Assembly (NCBI GenBank): GCA_963575745.1
Contig: CAUYUJ010003989.1
Span: 1-64,000 of the forward strand
Length of the DNA stretch: 64,000 nt
Direction: 5' to 3'
Source of the DNA: Prorocentrum cordatum
Taxonomy: Eukaryota; Sar; Dinophyceae; Prorocentrales; Prorocentraceae
Under the pieces are notes generated by a model. The model did not search any database and had not been told where the DNA came from. It worked only from the letters and a program-made list of their open reading frames with translations. Below are positions 1 through 9,206 of the stretch, piece after piece. The translations under genes were made by a program, and so were the position numbers. Numbering within the stretch: the stretch's first letter is position 1; each line of letters starts with the position of its first letter.

Positions 1-17
1 AGGAGGAACAGGAGCAG

Positions 18-208
18 TTAGTGGTAGGGCCCCAGAGCTTCTTAAGTGGCCAGGATCACGAAACCAGGTTTGCCGTAGCTGGTGTCTTTTCGGGGTGACG
101 GCAGTTCGGGTGAGTGGAAGTGGGACGGAGGGGCGCCCCTGGTACAGATCACTGAACCAGGTTCCACTACAACCAGTTCTGCCAACGCCCGAGGCCAAAC
201 CACCCCAA
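18..208 (+). repeat. Dispersed repeat family A, copy 1
   Basis: The stretch starts TAGTGGTAGGGCCCCAGAG and contains GCCGTAGCTGGTG followed by a GACGGCAGTTC block. Clear relatives lie at 16809-16968 and 45322-45499, with a fragment at 21384-21432. GCCGTAGCTGGTG and GACGGC can pair as an internal stem. No coding signal is seen. Confidence 0.8.
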
Positions 209-213
209 TCCAA

Positions 214-345
214 CCCGAAGGCCTCAGTTTGCCTTCCATCTCCAGTGGGGGGCGGCCAGGGAACACTGAAAAAACACATGGGACCCGTACCCCCCCAACC
301 CGAAGTTCGGGTCACATTTGGGTCAAGTTCGGGTCTTGCCTCTTG
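214..345 (+). repeat. Dispersed repeat family B, copy 1
   Basis: ACCCGAAGGCC, a G-run, CCAGGGAACAC and CGAAGTTCGGG occur in this order, as they do at 3331-3500. It directly follows family A copy 1. Positions 346-600 after it hold nothing recognisable. Confidence 0.65.
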
Positions 346-608
346 TGACAGGCTTACCAACAGTTGTGCCATTTATGCGCAGCTGGTCTGAGCAGTCGCG
401 AGCCATTGTGCTATCTACATATGCATGTGTGTACAGTCGGGGCCCTTGAGAAGGAACCCTTTTCGTTCGGGAGGGGCTCGGTTTTCCTTGATAATTCTGC
501 AGTTTGCCTTCGGTTTTCCTGAGGTTTTCCATGGGACATCGAAGTTCAACTTATGGGAGAAAGGGGCCCCGCTCCTCGTTTAGGGTACCTTAGGTCAACG
601 CCCCGACT

Positions 609-622
609 GTATATATACACAT

Positions 623-662
<40 letters not shown>

Positions 663-700
663 ACATTTATACACACACGTCTATATGTATACATTCGCAT
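609..700. repeat. TA/CA microsatellite
   Basis: An alternating TA run about 30 bases long is followed by CACACATACACA-type sequence. It is simple AT-rich sequence in an otherwise GC-rich context. Confidence 0.95.
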
Positions 701-849
701 CCTCTCAGCCGTGTGTGGAACACATCGCAGTCGGAAGTTGCCCATCCATCACACCCGGATTGGGTCTACTCCGAAAAGCAGGCTCACTTTTCGCGCCCGC
801 TCCCGGGGATCTCCCGTGCGTGTTTCGCCGCGGCTGCACGGCGTCGACG

Positions 850-899
850 GAGCTCTTTTTTGTTTTTTTTGTTTTTTTGTTTTTTTGTTTTTTGCTTTT
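850..899. repeat. T-rich tract
   Basis: Four runs of seven or eight T are separated by single G residues. The tract sits 45 bases upstream of an inverted-repeat element. Confidence 0.9.
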
Positions 900-941
900 G
901 GCGCGCGTGCGCGTCGCGGCCGCCTGCGGTCCTGCCAGGGG

Positions 942-1124
942 CAACCGGGCGTGTCCCCCTACAGGGGGGTTTTCGACGGAAAAACAATTCCCCCCAAAAT
1001 ACCCCAAGAAGGTCCAGAAGTATTCAAAAAATAGTACCCAGACTATTTTTGGACTATTTTTTGGGGGGGGGTATTCTTTATTTTTCGTCGAAAATCCACC
1101 TGTAGGGGGACAGGCCCGACTTAA
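942..1124. mobile_element. MULE-like MITE, copy 1
   Basis: The left end reads CGGGCGTGTCCCCCTACAGG and the right end CCTGTAGGGGGACAGGCCCG followed by ACTTAA, a terminal inverted repeat. The interior is AT-rich with TTTTTCGTCGAAAATCC. There is no open frame for a transposase. The left terminus is one base degenerate and no target duplication is evident. Confidence 0.85.
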
Positions 1125-1231
1125 CCCAGGCCCCGCTGCGTGTCCCCCCCCTCCCCCTGTCGGGCCCGCCCTTCGGGCCGCCCAGATCGGTGCGCAGCGC
1201 GGAGGCGCGGGCCCCGCCTCGAACTCGGCGC

Positions 1232-1391
1232 TGCGTCGGGCCTGTCCCTCGACAGGGGGAAATGCTCCCAAAAATGATCAACAAATAGTCTGGGGACTGT
1301 TTTTGGGGAATGCTTGGGCCATGTTAGAATTTTTTTGAGTATTTGTCATTTTTTGTCCAAAATCCCCCTGTAGGGGGACAGGCCCGACCTC
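1232..1391. mobile_element. MULE-like MITE, copy 2
   Basis: GTCGGGCCTGTCCCTCGACAG is at the left and CCTGTAGGGGGACAGGCCCG at the right, about 108 bases after copy 1. The interior contains AATAGTCTGGGGACTG, the family's internal palindromic motif. Positions 1392-1655 after it show nothing recognisable. Confidence 0.85.
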
Positions 1392-1654
1392 AGCGATCAA
1401 ACGGAGGAGATGGGATCAACAGCACTTTTTTCTGATGGCCCGGCGGGTGGGGCTGAGGGAACCCGCTCGCCACCTTCGCTCCTCGAAAGTGGTTTGGGCC
1501 CGACGGCTATGGAGCAGTGCGAGCTGCTGGTGCTCATTGCGCCATGCGCGAAAACAAAATCAGCAGCCGCCACCACCCCAACAAACCAACGAATTTACCT
1601 CCACACTTCTCTGGTGCCTCTCCGAGGTGCGCAGAGGATCAATTGCTGAACCTC

Positions 1655-1985
1655 ATGGCAGATATGCTGTTCAGCGGTTGACCCCCCTGCATCCTTGCAA
1701 CCGTCGCATCGGCGTCACCCCAACATACTAATACTATGTGAGCGTCGCCCGCCCAGGGGCGACGCGCGCACCGAGAAACCTTAGAGCTTATCGTATACGT
1801 GTCGTGGCGGGCGCTTTCTGGCCACACCGCTCGGGAAGCGATACACTACAAGATGGGTATACTGTATGTTCGGTTCGGACGCGCCCCTCCAAGGAGGACC
1901 TATACTACTAGTATGCTTCTGTGTGCCCAAAGCTATGCTGTTCAGCTGTCGACCCCCCTGCCCCCTTGCAGCCGCCGCATGCCTT
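1655..1985 (+). repeat. Dispersed repeat family C, copy 1, flanked by about 47-bp direct repeats
   Basis: The central part (1704-1930) carries GGCGTCACCCCAACATACT, CCAGGGGCGACGC and GTGGCGGGCGCTT, matching 11913-12130 over its whole length. It is flanked by two related segments, TGCTGTTCAGCGGTTGACCC at 1665 and TGCTGTTCAGCTGTCGACCC at 1935. The pair could be a long target duplication, an LTR-like pair or a local duplication. Confidence 0.7.
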
Positions 1986-2084
1986 CGGGAGCGGGCACGG
2001 GCCCGCGCCCAGCCGCTCCCTGGAAGGGCCGCTCCCCCCCGCCCGACCCTGCTCCCTCGAGGTCCGACGTCGCGAAACATTGCC

Positions 2085-2346
2085 TCCTCCTCCTCCTCCT
2101 CCTCCTCCTCCTTCTCCAGTCCCCTCCAGCCCACTCCAGCCCCCTGCTCCCCTCCTCCTCCTCCTCCTCCTCCTCCTCCTCCTCCTCCTCCTCCTCCCTC
2201 TCTCCTCCGCCTCCCCCTCCCCTCCTCTCCTCCTCCTCCTCCTCCCCCTCCTCCCCCCCCCCCTCCCCCCCCCCCCCCCCCCCCCTCCCCCTCCCCTCCC
2301 CCTCCTCCTCCTCCTCTCCCCCCTCCCTCCTCCTCCTCCTCCTCCA
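2085..2346 (+). repeat. (TCC)n microsatellite
   Basis: The pyrimidine-only strand is mostly CCT triplets with C-rich interruptions. Mirror-symmetric polypurine/polypyrimidine DNA of this type can form triplex. The long open frames across it encode only poly-Ser/Pro/Leu or poly-Glu/Gly/Arg. Confidence 0.98.
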
Positions 2347-2631
2347 CCATCGCGAGAGCTCACGACCGGAGCCCCGCACCTCCGCCCCTCGGGCCCTGAG
2401 CCCTCCTCGGGCCCGGCCGACTTGCGACGGGGCCCCCCTCGGTGGCGAGGCCGCCCCGGTCGGAGGAGCGGCGGCGCGCCCAGCTCTCGGGCACCGTGGG
2501 CGATCGCCCCGCCGCGCGCGCGCGAGGGCGGGCCGCGCGCGGGCACGGCGCCGCGAGGGGGCCGCCTCGGAGGCAGCGTCAGGGGGGGGATGTCGGGGGC
2601 CACGAAAGGGGCCCTCGGGCGCGGGGGGGCC

Positions 2632-2695
2632 TCCGCCTCCGCCTCCGCCTCCGCCTCCGCCTCTTCCTCCGCCTCCTCCTCCTCCTTCGCCTCTT
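2632..2695 (+). repeat. CCTCCG hexamer microsatellite
   Basis: GCCTCC repeats grade into TCC. The 2347-2631 stretch upstream is extremely GC-rich without recognisable genes, and 2700-2900 downstream is AT-rich unique sequence. Confidence 0.9.
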
Positions 2696-2904
2696 CTCTA
2701 GGCTCGTGGAAATCGATGGATGGAGAGGAAGCAGGCTGCCAAATCGTTTCCAGATGTCTAGGGCATGTGTCACACATGTTGTACATCTGTGAAAACATGC
2801 TTGAAACATTGTTAGAACATATTTCACGTATCTTAAACACAGTTTTAATTCAATGATGAGTGTCCATTGTCATGGCATCTACAACGAAAGGGGAGGATAG
2901 ACGT

Positions 2905-3105
2905 AGGGGGGGATACATCGACTCCCAATAGCCCCAACCTGCACAGGAAGGTGCGGCTTCACTATTGGGGTCCTATCGCTGATCGATCGGCGACGTATCG
3001 CCGATTCTGGGTCGATGCATCTCCCCCTGTGCAAGTCCCCCCTTGCCGTTGCCCCTCAGGATAGGCGGAGGGGGGACGACGTTTCGAGGTTCGGGGGCAA
3101 CGCTA
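2905..3105 (+). repeat. Dispersed repeat family D, copy 1 (divergent)
   Basis: ATCGGCGACGTATCGCCGATT, a TCGATGCATCTCCCCCTG block and GTTGCCCCTCAG are shared with 3780-4290, 40800-40915, 54570-54940 and 60100-60470. The CGGCGANGTATCGCCG core is self-complementary. Confidence 0.6.
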
Positions 3106-3154
3106 GGGGGGGGATCAAGGCGAAGATGAAGACACGCCACAAACAGAAGTTTTT

Positions 3155-3290
3155 GCGCTCCGCGCGGGTTTCTCAGATCGGCGCCCATAGGCCCCCCTGG
3201 CGGCGCCTCCGGCGCCGCCCCTGGCGCGCTCTGCGCGCCAGGGAGGGGGGCGGCGCAGATCCAAGAAATCCGCGCGGAGCGCCAACAGTG
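3155..3290. mobile_element. Fold-back element E, copy 1
   Basis: The left arm, with GCGCTCCGCGCGGGTTTCTC, pairs with a right arm reading AAATCCGCGCGGAGCGCC. Two inner palindromes, GGCGGCGCCTCCGGCGCCGCC-like and GGCGCGCTCTGCGCGCC, lie between. A second copy is at 61118-61250. It is non-coding. Confidence 0.7.
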
Positions 3291-3295
3291 ATGAG

Positions 3296-3515
3296 GTGAT
3301 CAAGGGGCAGCGTGAGTCACCACCCACCGAACCACCCCAGCCCATCCCGAAGGCCCCAATCTGCCCGCCATTCCCAGTGTGGGGGGGGGGCGCCAGGGAA
3401 CACGGACACAAAAACACGTGTGGAATCCGCCCCCCCCCCCCCCCTCCCCCAATACGAAGTTCGGGCCTTCGGGCTGGGCTGGGGGGGTCTGGTAGGTAGT
3501 CAGTGAGGGGCAGCG
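3296..3515 (+). repeat. Dispersed repeat family B, copy 2
   Basis: It has CCCGAAGGCC, a long G-run, CGCCAGGGAACAC and CGAAGTTCGGG, as at 214-345. It is bracketed by GAGGTGATCAAGGGGCAGCG at 3296 and GTGAGGGGCAGCG at 3503, which suggests an insertion into or beside a short duplicated sequence. Confidence 0.65.
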
Positions 3516-3536
3516 TTAGGGCGGATAGGCTCAGGG

Positions 3537-3780
3537 TGATGGGCCTCTTTTCCACCACCACCACCATAAGTTGGAGGGGGAGGGGGTCCTCCTCCTCCTC
3601 TCCTCCTCCTCCTCCTCCTCCTCCTTCCTCCTCCTCCTCCTCCTCCTCCCCCTCCTCCTCCTCCCCCTCCCCCTCCTCCTCCTCCTCCTCCTCCCTCCTC
3701 CTCCTCCTCCTCCTCCTCCTTGTCCTCCACCTCCTTCCCCCCTCCAACCTATGGTGGTGATGGCGGAAATCAGGCCCCTC
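3537..3780. mobile_element. Inverted-repeat element F with (TCC)n core, copy 1
   Basis: GATGGGCCTCTTTTCC then CCACCACCACCATAAGTTGG is on the left. Its inverted counterpart (CCAACCTATGGTGGTGATGG then GGAAATCAGGCCCC) is on the right. Between the arms (3585-3735) is an expanded TCC tract. The same ends bracket the GGA tract at 42658-43232, so a microsatellite appears to be a regular internal part of this family. Confidence 0.75.
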
Positions 3781-4290
3781 ACAGGGGGGAATGCACCGAC
3801 CCCGATCGCCCATCGATCGCTGATGGGGTTGCCAGTCGCGGCCCGCCCAGGACCGTGCGGCTTCGCTCAGGAGGGGCCCGCCGCCGACCTGTCGGCGACG
3901 GTAGCGCCGACTCCAGCTCGGAGTTCCCACCCCTGAGCCGATCCCCGGGTGGCTGTCGGGTCACAACTCGGGCCTCCAGAGCTGTTCTTAAGTCGGGCTT
4001 GTCCCTCTACAGGATGGAGCATTCAGAAACAGTCAACAATAGTCTGGGGACGCTTCTGCATGTTTTTACACATTATCGTTGGGCATGTTTCATTTTTCGT
4101 CCAAAATCCGCCTGTAGGAGGCTATGCCCGACCCAAAGCTGCTCGGAACGATCAGAGAACCCCCGGAACGCTCTCGGCGAGGCGCAGCCACTGGAAGGCA
4201 TCCCGAGGCCAGAATGCCGCCGAGAGCCGATTGCAAACGTGGAGGAACCTCACGCCTCGAACCTCAACACTTCGTTCCCCCCTCCTGTTT
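3781..4290 (+). repeat. Dispersed repeat family D, copy 2, interrupted by a MITE
   Basis: The left part (3781-3988) holds ATCGATCGCTGATGGGG, CCTGAGCCGATCCCC and ACTCGGGCCTCCAG. The right part (4137-4290) resumes with GGAACGATCAGAG and CTCTCGGCGAGGCGCAGCC. In the uninterrupted copy at 60100-60470 these two parts are contiguous, so MITE copy 3 inserted here after family D. Confidence 0.8.
3989..4136. mobile_element. MULE-like MITE, copy 3, inside family D
   Basis: The termini are TAAGTCGGGCTTGTCCC and GCTATGCCCGACCCAA. Flanking 9-mers AGCTGTTCT (3980-3988) and AGCTGCTCG (4137-4145) match at 7 of 9 positions and fit an aged 9-bp target duplication. The pre-insertion state is represented by the intact family D copy at 60.3 kb. 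Confidence 0.85.
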
Positions 4291-4456
4291 CCTCTCGGCG
4301 CAGTCGGCTGCCGGGCCCGTTGCTTTGCTCTCTGGCGGCGCCAGGAGTCCACGTGGGTGCGGGCGTCCTCGTGGCACCGACCGCCGCCCCGTGCTGAGAG
4401 GGGCAAGATAGGAGTCGAGGGATGATCGGGTCGGACGAACTGGGGGGGATTAGGGT

Positions 4457-4635
4457 TCTGTCGGGCGTGTCCCCCTACAGGGAGATTTTCGACGAAAAAT
4501 AAGAAATGCCCCACAAATGCCCCAAAAAGGTCAAAACATACTCAACAAATAGTTCCCAGACTATATTATTTTTGATTATTTTTGGGGTATTTTTTTCGTC
4601 ACAAATCCCCCTGTAGGGGGACAGGCCCGACTTCA
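4457..4635. mobile_element. MULE-like MITE, copy 4
   Basis: Left TCTGTCGGGCGTGTCCCCCT and right GGGGGACAGGCCCGACTTCA form the inverted repeat. It is flanked by GATTAGGGT (4448-4456) and GATTAGGGA (4636-4644), a 9-bp duplication with one mismatch. Confidence 0.9.
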
Positions 4636-4639
4636 GATT

Positions 4640-4790
4640 AGGGAAGCGGGGGGTACGAAATCTGCTGCGTGCAGCTGGTTTCGGCCTCGCTCGCCCAGCG
4701 CTTTCCTCGATGTGTTGGCGCTCCGGGCGCCGGGATAATCAGCTACGTACAACGGCTGATTCGCTACCCCCTTTTACTAACCCCGTCTGT
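4640..4790 (+). repeat. Dispersed element G, copy 1
   Basis: TACGAAATCTGCTGCGTGCA, a TTTCCTCGATG block and CAGCTACGT...GCTGATTC match 34428-34580 and 43505-43660. All three copies lie next to a MULE-like MITE. The copy at 34.4 kb shows terminal inverted repeats. Confidence 0.75.
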
Positions 4791-5262
4791 CGTGCGCACC
4801 GGGAGGGATGATGATGAGGAGCTGGATTGGGTCGCTGCGGGCTGAGATCTTTTGATTTTGGCTACGGTATGCTTCCATGCAAGCGTATGGGTCCGACTAC
4901 TCTCCTCACTCTGAATCGTTTGTTTTTCACCAGGTCGTGAGAAGTGCCCTCAGAAGGGGGCGGTGCCAGCGTCCTAGTGGGCACATGGCGGCGGCCAGAC
5001 GGGTTTGGGGGGGCGGTATCCTACGGCGGTTTTGCAGAGTATCCCCCGGAGACGTCCACGTTTTTAGCTATGATCTCCTCGGTGTGCTCGCAGAGCGTGT
5101 CCGAGATGGTGTGCCAGGGAATGACATCCCTGACGGCGCGGCATGATCTTGTGTGCCTCTCGTCCCATCCTTCGAGCTCGTGCAGCAGTATGGCTGTGCG
5201 CTCGGAGGTGCTGCTTCTGTTCGGCTCTCTTCGGCAAATCACGCGGTGTGCGCTTCGGGAGC
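4791..5262. other. Low-repeat stretch with a possible short minus-strand frame
   Basis: A 73-codon minus-strand frame (5242-5021) has a mixed, protein-like composition (SERTAILLHELEGWDERHT, then TEEIIAKNVDV) unlike the low-complexity frames around it. I do not recognise it. It has no supporting neighbours and may be chance or one exon of an unrecognised gene. Confidence 0.2.
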
Positions 5263-5512
5263 TTCTTCTTCTTCTTCTTCAAGGGTGCTGCATGAGGAGG
5301 AAGAGGCGGACAACGTAGTGAGGAGGACGAAGAGGAGGAAGAAGGAGTACGAGCACTGAGGAGGCGGAGCAGGAGGAGGAGGAGGAGGAGCAGGAGGAGG
5401 AGCAGGAGGAGGTGGAGGACGAGAGGGACAAGGAGGAGGAGGAGGAGGAGGAGGAGGAATAGGAGCAGAAGGAGGAGGCGGAGGAGGAGGAGCAGGCGGA
5501 GAAGGGGCGGCG
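5263..5512 (+). repeat. (TTC)n then (GGA)n microsatellite
   Basis: A short TTC run at 5263-5280 is followed by purine-rich GGA/GAGGAGCAG repeats. The orientation is opposite to the TCC tracts at 2.1 and 3.6 kb. Positions 5513-5834 after it are unique sequence in which I recognise nothing. Confidence 0.95.
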
Positions 5513-5834
5513 AGGGGGCGAAACCAACTCTACTTTAACCGCCTTCGTACTTGATGATTTTAACGTTCTTCCGAGCGGTCAGTATTTCCTCTCCGCGCCA
5601 TTCCTTATTATCCAATTCACGGTGATGACCCGTTCGCCGTTCAAGACCCAGCCAGGCAACACTACCTGATGAACGGGCCCAAGTACTGGTGAGGTGGCTT
5701 GGCTCTGCATGCGTAACTCAATGCGTGCTGCAGTGCTCAGGACTTGTATCGAATCGCTTCGCCCATTCCGCTGGCCCGCAAACTGCATCACCGCTGGCAT
5801 TTGGGTTTGCTGGAAAGTGCCATGAGTGACCTGG

Positions 5835-6295
5835 CCAGGAGAGCTGGGTGCAGCATGGGCCTGGCCAGGGGGCAGTGGACATGCGTATCGAATTCGCCGC
5901 CCTTCCCCTCCCCTGCCCTGGCCCCCCCCCTCCCTTGCTGGGTGCAGCATGGGCCTGGCCAGGGGGCAGTGGACATGCGTATAGAATTCGCCGCCCTTCC
6001 CCTCCCCTGCCCTGGCCCCCCCCCCCCTCCCTTGCTGGGTGGTGCAGCATGGGCCTGGCCAGGGGGCAGTGGACATGCGTACACCTTAGGCGATGCTTAA
6101 GAAAACCTAAGTTTTCTGCCAGAATCTCGATTATTCTTAACGTTTCAATGCAATTCTTAAGATTTTCATGGAAATGTTGGGTTTTTATTCAAGTTCTGAG
6201 ACTATGAATTTCTTAACCCATGATTTCTTAAGCATTTCGCAGGGTGTATAGAATTCGTCGCCCTTCCCCCTCCCCCCCCCCCCCCCCCCGTTCTC
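5835..6295 (+). repeat. Tandem array of about 100-bp half-palindrome units
   Basis: Units contain GGGCCTGGCCAGGGGGCAGT, GGACATGCGTATAGAATTCG and a CCCTTCCCCTCCCCTGCCC tract. There are three units, with the fourth split by the TA-flanked element at 6082-6246. The unit is related to one arm of the 167-nt palindrome at 7526-7692 (GGGCCTGGCCAGGAGCAGTG, GATATGTATAGATCTCGTCG). Confidence 0.85.
6082..6246. mobile_element. TA-flanked inverted-repeat element (Tc1/mariner-like MITE)
   Basis: It starts CACCTTAGGCGATGCTTAAG and ends CTTAAGCATTTCGCAGGGTG, a terminal inverted repeat of about 23 bases with an AT-rich interior. TA flanks both ends. The empty site, GCGTATAGAATTC, is preserved in the neighbouring array unit at about 5976-5988; here it reads GCGTA-element-TATAGAATTC, a clean TA duplication. 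There is no transposase frame. Confidence 0.88.
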
Positions 6296-6451
6296 GGTCC
6301 GAGGGGCCGCGGCAGCTGCCGCCGCGGCCCTGCTGCGGCAGGGCCGCGGCCGCCCGCCACGAGCGCGCCGGCTCGCTCCGAGGCGGCCCTGCGAAGGCGC
6401 GAAGACCACGGCGCGCCGCTCGTCGTCCAGCGCGACGCACGAGGTGAGGTC

Positions 6452-6605
6452 GAAGTCGGGCGTGTCCCTCTACAGGAGGAGTATTCAGAACTAGTAACAA
6501 ATAGTCAGGGGACGATTTTCCTATTCTTTCGAGCTGTGTTTGAATCTTTTTTTTGAAGATTCATTTCTTCCAGAACCCTCCTGTAGAAGGACGTGCCCGA
6601 CCTAA
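6452..6605. mobile_element. MULE-like MITE, copy 5
   Basis: The termini are GAAGTCGGGCGTGTCCCTCT and GAAGGACGTGCCCGACCTAA. The flanking 9-mers GGTGAGGTC (6443-6451) and GGCGAGGTG (6606-6614) match at 7 of 9. Positions 6606-6920 downstream contain nothing I recognise. Confidence 0.85.
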
Positions 6606-6924
6606 GGCGAGGTGTCTTAGTGTGTTAGGGCCTGGGGGACCTGTGGCAACGGTCGCCACATGTCCTCTATCGGCCGATACGGTCTGTGGCCGAACAGAGA
6701 TGTAACCGCAGACGTGCCCGAGCTTGCGACCGAGACCTTGTGTGCCCGAAACTGGGACTGCATCTGAAAAACGTGTGGACCTCGCACCAACAGTTCGTCC
6801 ACATGTGGGCGCGCTCGGGATCTTTCGGGCATTCGGCGCCAGTTTCGGTCACACTCGGGCGCAATTTCAGGCACTGTTTCTCATGGTCCCCCTGATGATT
6901 GTCAGCCACGCGCAGATGGGAGCA

Positions 6925-7047
6925 GGGGGAGGGGGAAGGCTTCTTAGAAGCACTCCTGCTTCTTAGAAGGCGTGGGCCTTTCCTAAAGATCTAAGGCCGC
7001 CGCCTTCTAAGAACCAGCCTCCGTCTACGAAGCCTTCCCCCCTCCCC
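6925..7047. repeat. AGAAGGC-type imperfect palindrome
   Basis: GGGGGAAGGCTTCTTAGAAG is mirrored by GAAGCCTTCCCCCC, with further CTTCTAAGAAC stems inside. The AGAAGGC/GCCTTCT motif recurs at 23265-23410, 25205-25500, 44300-44540, 59935-60085 and 61395-61500. Confidence 0.65.
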
Positions 7048-7299
7048 CTACCCCCCTTGGCGCGCCGCCAAGGGTAACGCTCGTTTCCCGGGCCAAACCT
7101 CCCCCACGCTGACGATCGTGCTGGGGTGGGGTGGCCTGGACTCCTACGTGCTGTGGTGCACACAGACGATTGATGCGCCGGTGGCGCGGACGCACCCTGG
7201 CGGGTGCACGCCGCAGACGCCGCCACCATGACCCTCCCGCCCGAACCCTTGCCCCCCTCCCTGGTAACGACCGTTGCCAGGGGCAAAAATAATGTCACT

Positions 7300-7430
7300 T
7301 GCGCATCCGGGGGGGAGGGTACTTTCGAGTGATCTAATGGTTTGGGGTGCTTTGGCCGGCGGAGGATGTCACGGTCTTGAAGGCTGCTCTTCTGTCCCAG
7401 GTCCGACCGTATCCCAAGGTGGGGTTCGTT
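7300..7430 (+). repeat. Dispersed repeat family H, copy 1
   Basis: GAGGGTACTTTCGAGT, then TTTGGCCGGCGGAGG, then TCTTCTGTCCCAGGTCCGAC. The same order occurs at 18170-18345 and 45803-45930. Confidence 0.75.
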
Positions 7431-7525
7431 GGACGGGCCAGGACGAGAAGAGTCCGCTCCAGAGCGCTCCGGAACGCTTGCAGAGCGTTCCGGGAGGCTG
7501 GTGTAGGACCGTTTGGCCCCCTCAC

Positions 7526-7692
7526 TAGGGCGACGAGATCTATGCATATCCACTGCTCCTGGCCAGGCCAATCCTGGGCCCAGGAGCGGTGTATACGCCC
7601 TCCTGGCCTGGCCAGGGAGGCATATACACAGCTCCTGGGCCCAGGATGGGCCTGGCCAGGAGCAGTGGATATGTATAGATCTCGTCGCCCTA
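7526..7692. mobile_element. 167-nt near-perfect palindrome (fold-back element)
   Basis: The left arm TAGGGCGACGAGATCTATGC continues for about 74 bases and is almost exactly repeated in inverse at the right, ending CTCGTCGCCCTA. The centre, CTGGCCTGGCCAGG, is itself palindromic, so there is practically no loop. Both sides carry CTCAC (7521-7525 and 7693-7697), a possible 5-bp target duplication. It is non-coding. Confidence 0.9.
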
Positions 7693-7923
7693 CTCACTCT
7701 GGGCAGCGGCTGCCTGCACTGTCGTCGTGCCCCTCAGGGAGCAGCCGGTCGCCCAGGCTTGGCGCTGGGAGGCGGCGCCCGCGCCCCCCCCCTCGCGGCA
7801 CGCGGGCGGGCGAGCGGAGGTCGCAGCACGTCGGTGCCGCGTGGCCGGAGCGCAGGGCCGCGGCTGCGGACCCTCGGCCTCCTCCCGTCGGCACCACCAG
7901 AGCATTCTGATGCTGCGTGTCGG

Positions 7924-8109
7924 TGTCGTTTGACCACTCCCCATCCCCATCCCCATCCCCTTCGAGGCCCCCGCCAACTTACCCCCCACCCAGTTGGGGA
8001 TGCACCCCTCGAAAGCCGCAGAGAGCAGCCTGTATCCCCCATCTAGGGGAGTAACTCGGCCAGTGGGGCCCAGGCCACGCCGCTGGGGATGGGGATCGGT
8101 TAAACGACA
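7924..8109. mobile_element. Inverted-repeat element I, copy 1
   Basis: It begins TGTCGTTTGACC followed by CCCCATCCCC and ends GGGGATGGGGATCGG then TTAAACGACA. The inner part CCCAGTTGGGGATG and TCGGCCAGTGGGG match 29377-29552. No target duplication is obvious. Confidence 0.8.
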
Positions 8110-8132
8110 CTCAGTGTGAGGCGTCCTAGGCA

Positions 8133-8301
8133 TCGGGTGTTGCCAGAAGTGCCCCTGGCCCAAGGTGCCCCCAGGACTTCCAAGGAGGCCATCGCGGCCT
8201 CCAGAGCACGCCCTTACGAGGCCCAGAGGGCCTCAGGGGATCCAAGACTGAGCGGACAGCTGGGGGAACCTTGGGCTAGGGGCATCTCTAGCAACTCCCG
8301 A
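8133..8301. mobile_element. Inverted-repeat element J, copy 1
   Basis: Left TCGGGTGTTGCCAGAAGTGC and right GCATCTCTAGCAACTCCCGA are the outer parts of arms of about 44 bases. AGGCA occurs at 8128-8132 and 8302-8306, a possible 5-bp target duplication. A better preserved copy is at 11700-11872. Confidence 0.85.
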
Positions 8302-8494
8302 AGGCAGGTCCTCGCCTTCGGGGCTCGAGGGAGCTGCCGTCTCTTCCTCGGCGGACGGCAGCGGAAGGGCTGCGGAAGCCCGCGGGAGGAAAGCGAGGCC
8401 GCCCGCCTCCGCTGGCGGAGGCCGGCAGCAGTACGCGTGCGACCTGGCGAGGTGGCGACAGTTTTGGGTGCGGGGCTTTTGGAGCGGGCCATGT

Positions 8495-8710
8495 CCTTGG
8501 AGGCCTGGAAGTGGGCACCCCCACTAACACAGGGGGTTGCCTCCACCGGGGGAAGGTGATCCTAGACTTCGGTGTCGGTGGTACTATGTCGGCCACCTTG
8601 GAAGCCAGACTATTACCACCACCGCCGAGATCGGGATCTTCTTCCCCCGGTGGAGGCACACCGCCGACATTGTTGTTGGTGTCAACCTCTAGGCCTGAGA
8701 GAAAGGCCAC
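8495..8710 (+). mobile_element. Fold-back element K, copy 1
   Basis: GCCTCCACCGGGGGAAG at 8530 is mirrored by CTTCCCCCGGTGGAGGC at 8640, and the flanks GTCGGTGG and CCACCACCGCC also pair. An inverted copy is at 12318-12510, and a short fragment (GGAGGCACACCGCCGACATC) at 8872. Positions 8711-9060 are otherwise GC-rich without genes. Confidence 0.75.
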
Positions 8711-9062
8711 TCTTACGTCTAGTCGACTCGTTCGGGCCGCGCCCAGCCGTTGCGACGAAGACCGGCGCCCCCCGCCAGGGGCGACCATGGTCGGGGGGAC
8801 GGGCGGCCCGGCACGCAGGCCGCGGGCCACGAGAGCACGGGCGCGCGCCCGCACATCCCAGGGGCGCTGCGGAGGCACACCGCCGACATCGGTGTTGGTG
8901 TCAACCTCTGGGCCCGCGGGTGCCAGCGTGTCCTTCGGCCCCCGCCGCCCCGCCGCTCGTCGCCCCGCCTCTCGGCTCCCCCCTCGCGGGGAGCGGCGGC
9001 CCCTCCCCGGCGGCCGCCGCCCCTGCCGGCCGCGAGCAGCTCGAGCTGGTAATTCGAGACGG

Positions 9063-9206
9063 GGGTCAGTGCAGGTGAGGGTCTGCCAGAGTCTTGCAGG
9101 ATCCTGCAGGGCCGGGGCTGCGTTGGCCCAGGCCAGCGCGCAGGATACCCTGCAGGACCCTGCAGGAGCCTGCAGGAGCCAGAGCGGCCCCGGCTTGCAC
9201 TGACCC
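9063..9206. mobile_element. Fold-back element with TGCAGG repeats
   Basis: GGGTCAGTGCA at the left is exactly mirrored by TGCACTGACCC at the right. Between them are GATCCTGCAGG, CCCTGCAGGA and similar self-complementary motifs. It is a single copy in this window. Confidence 0.7.
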
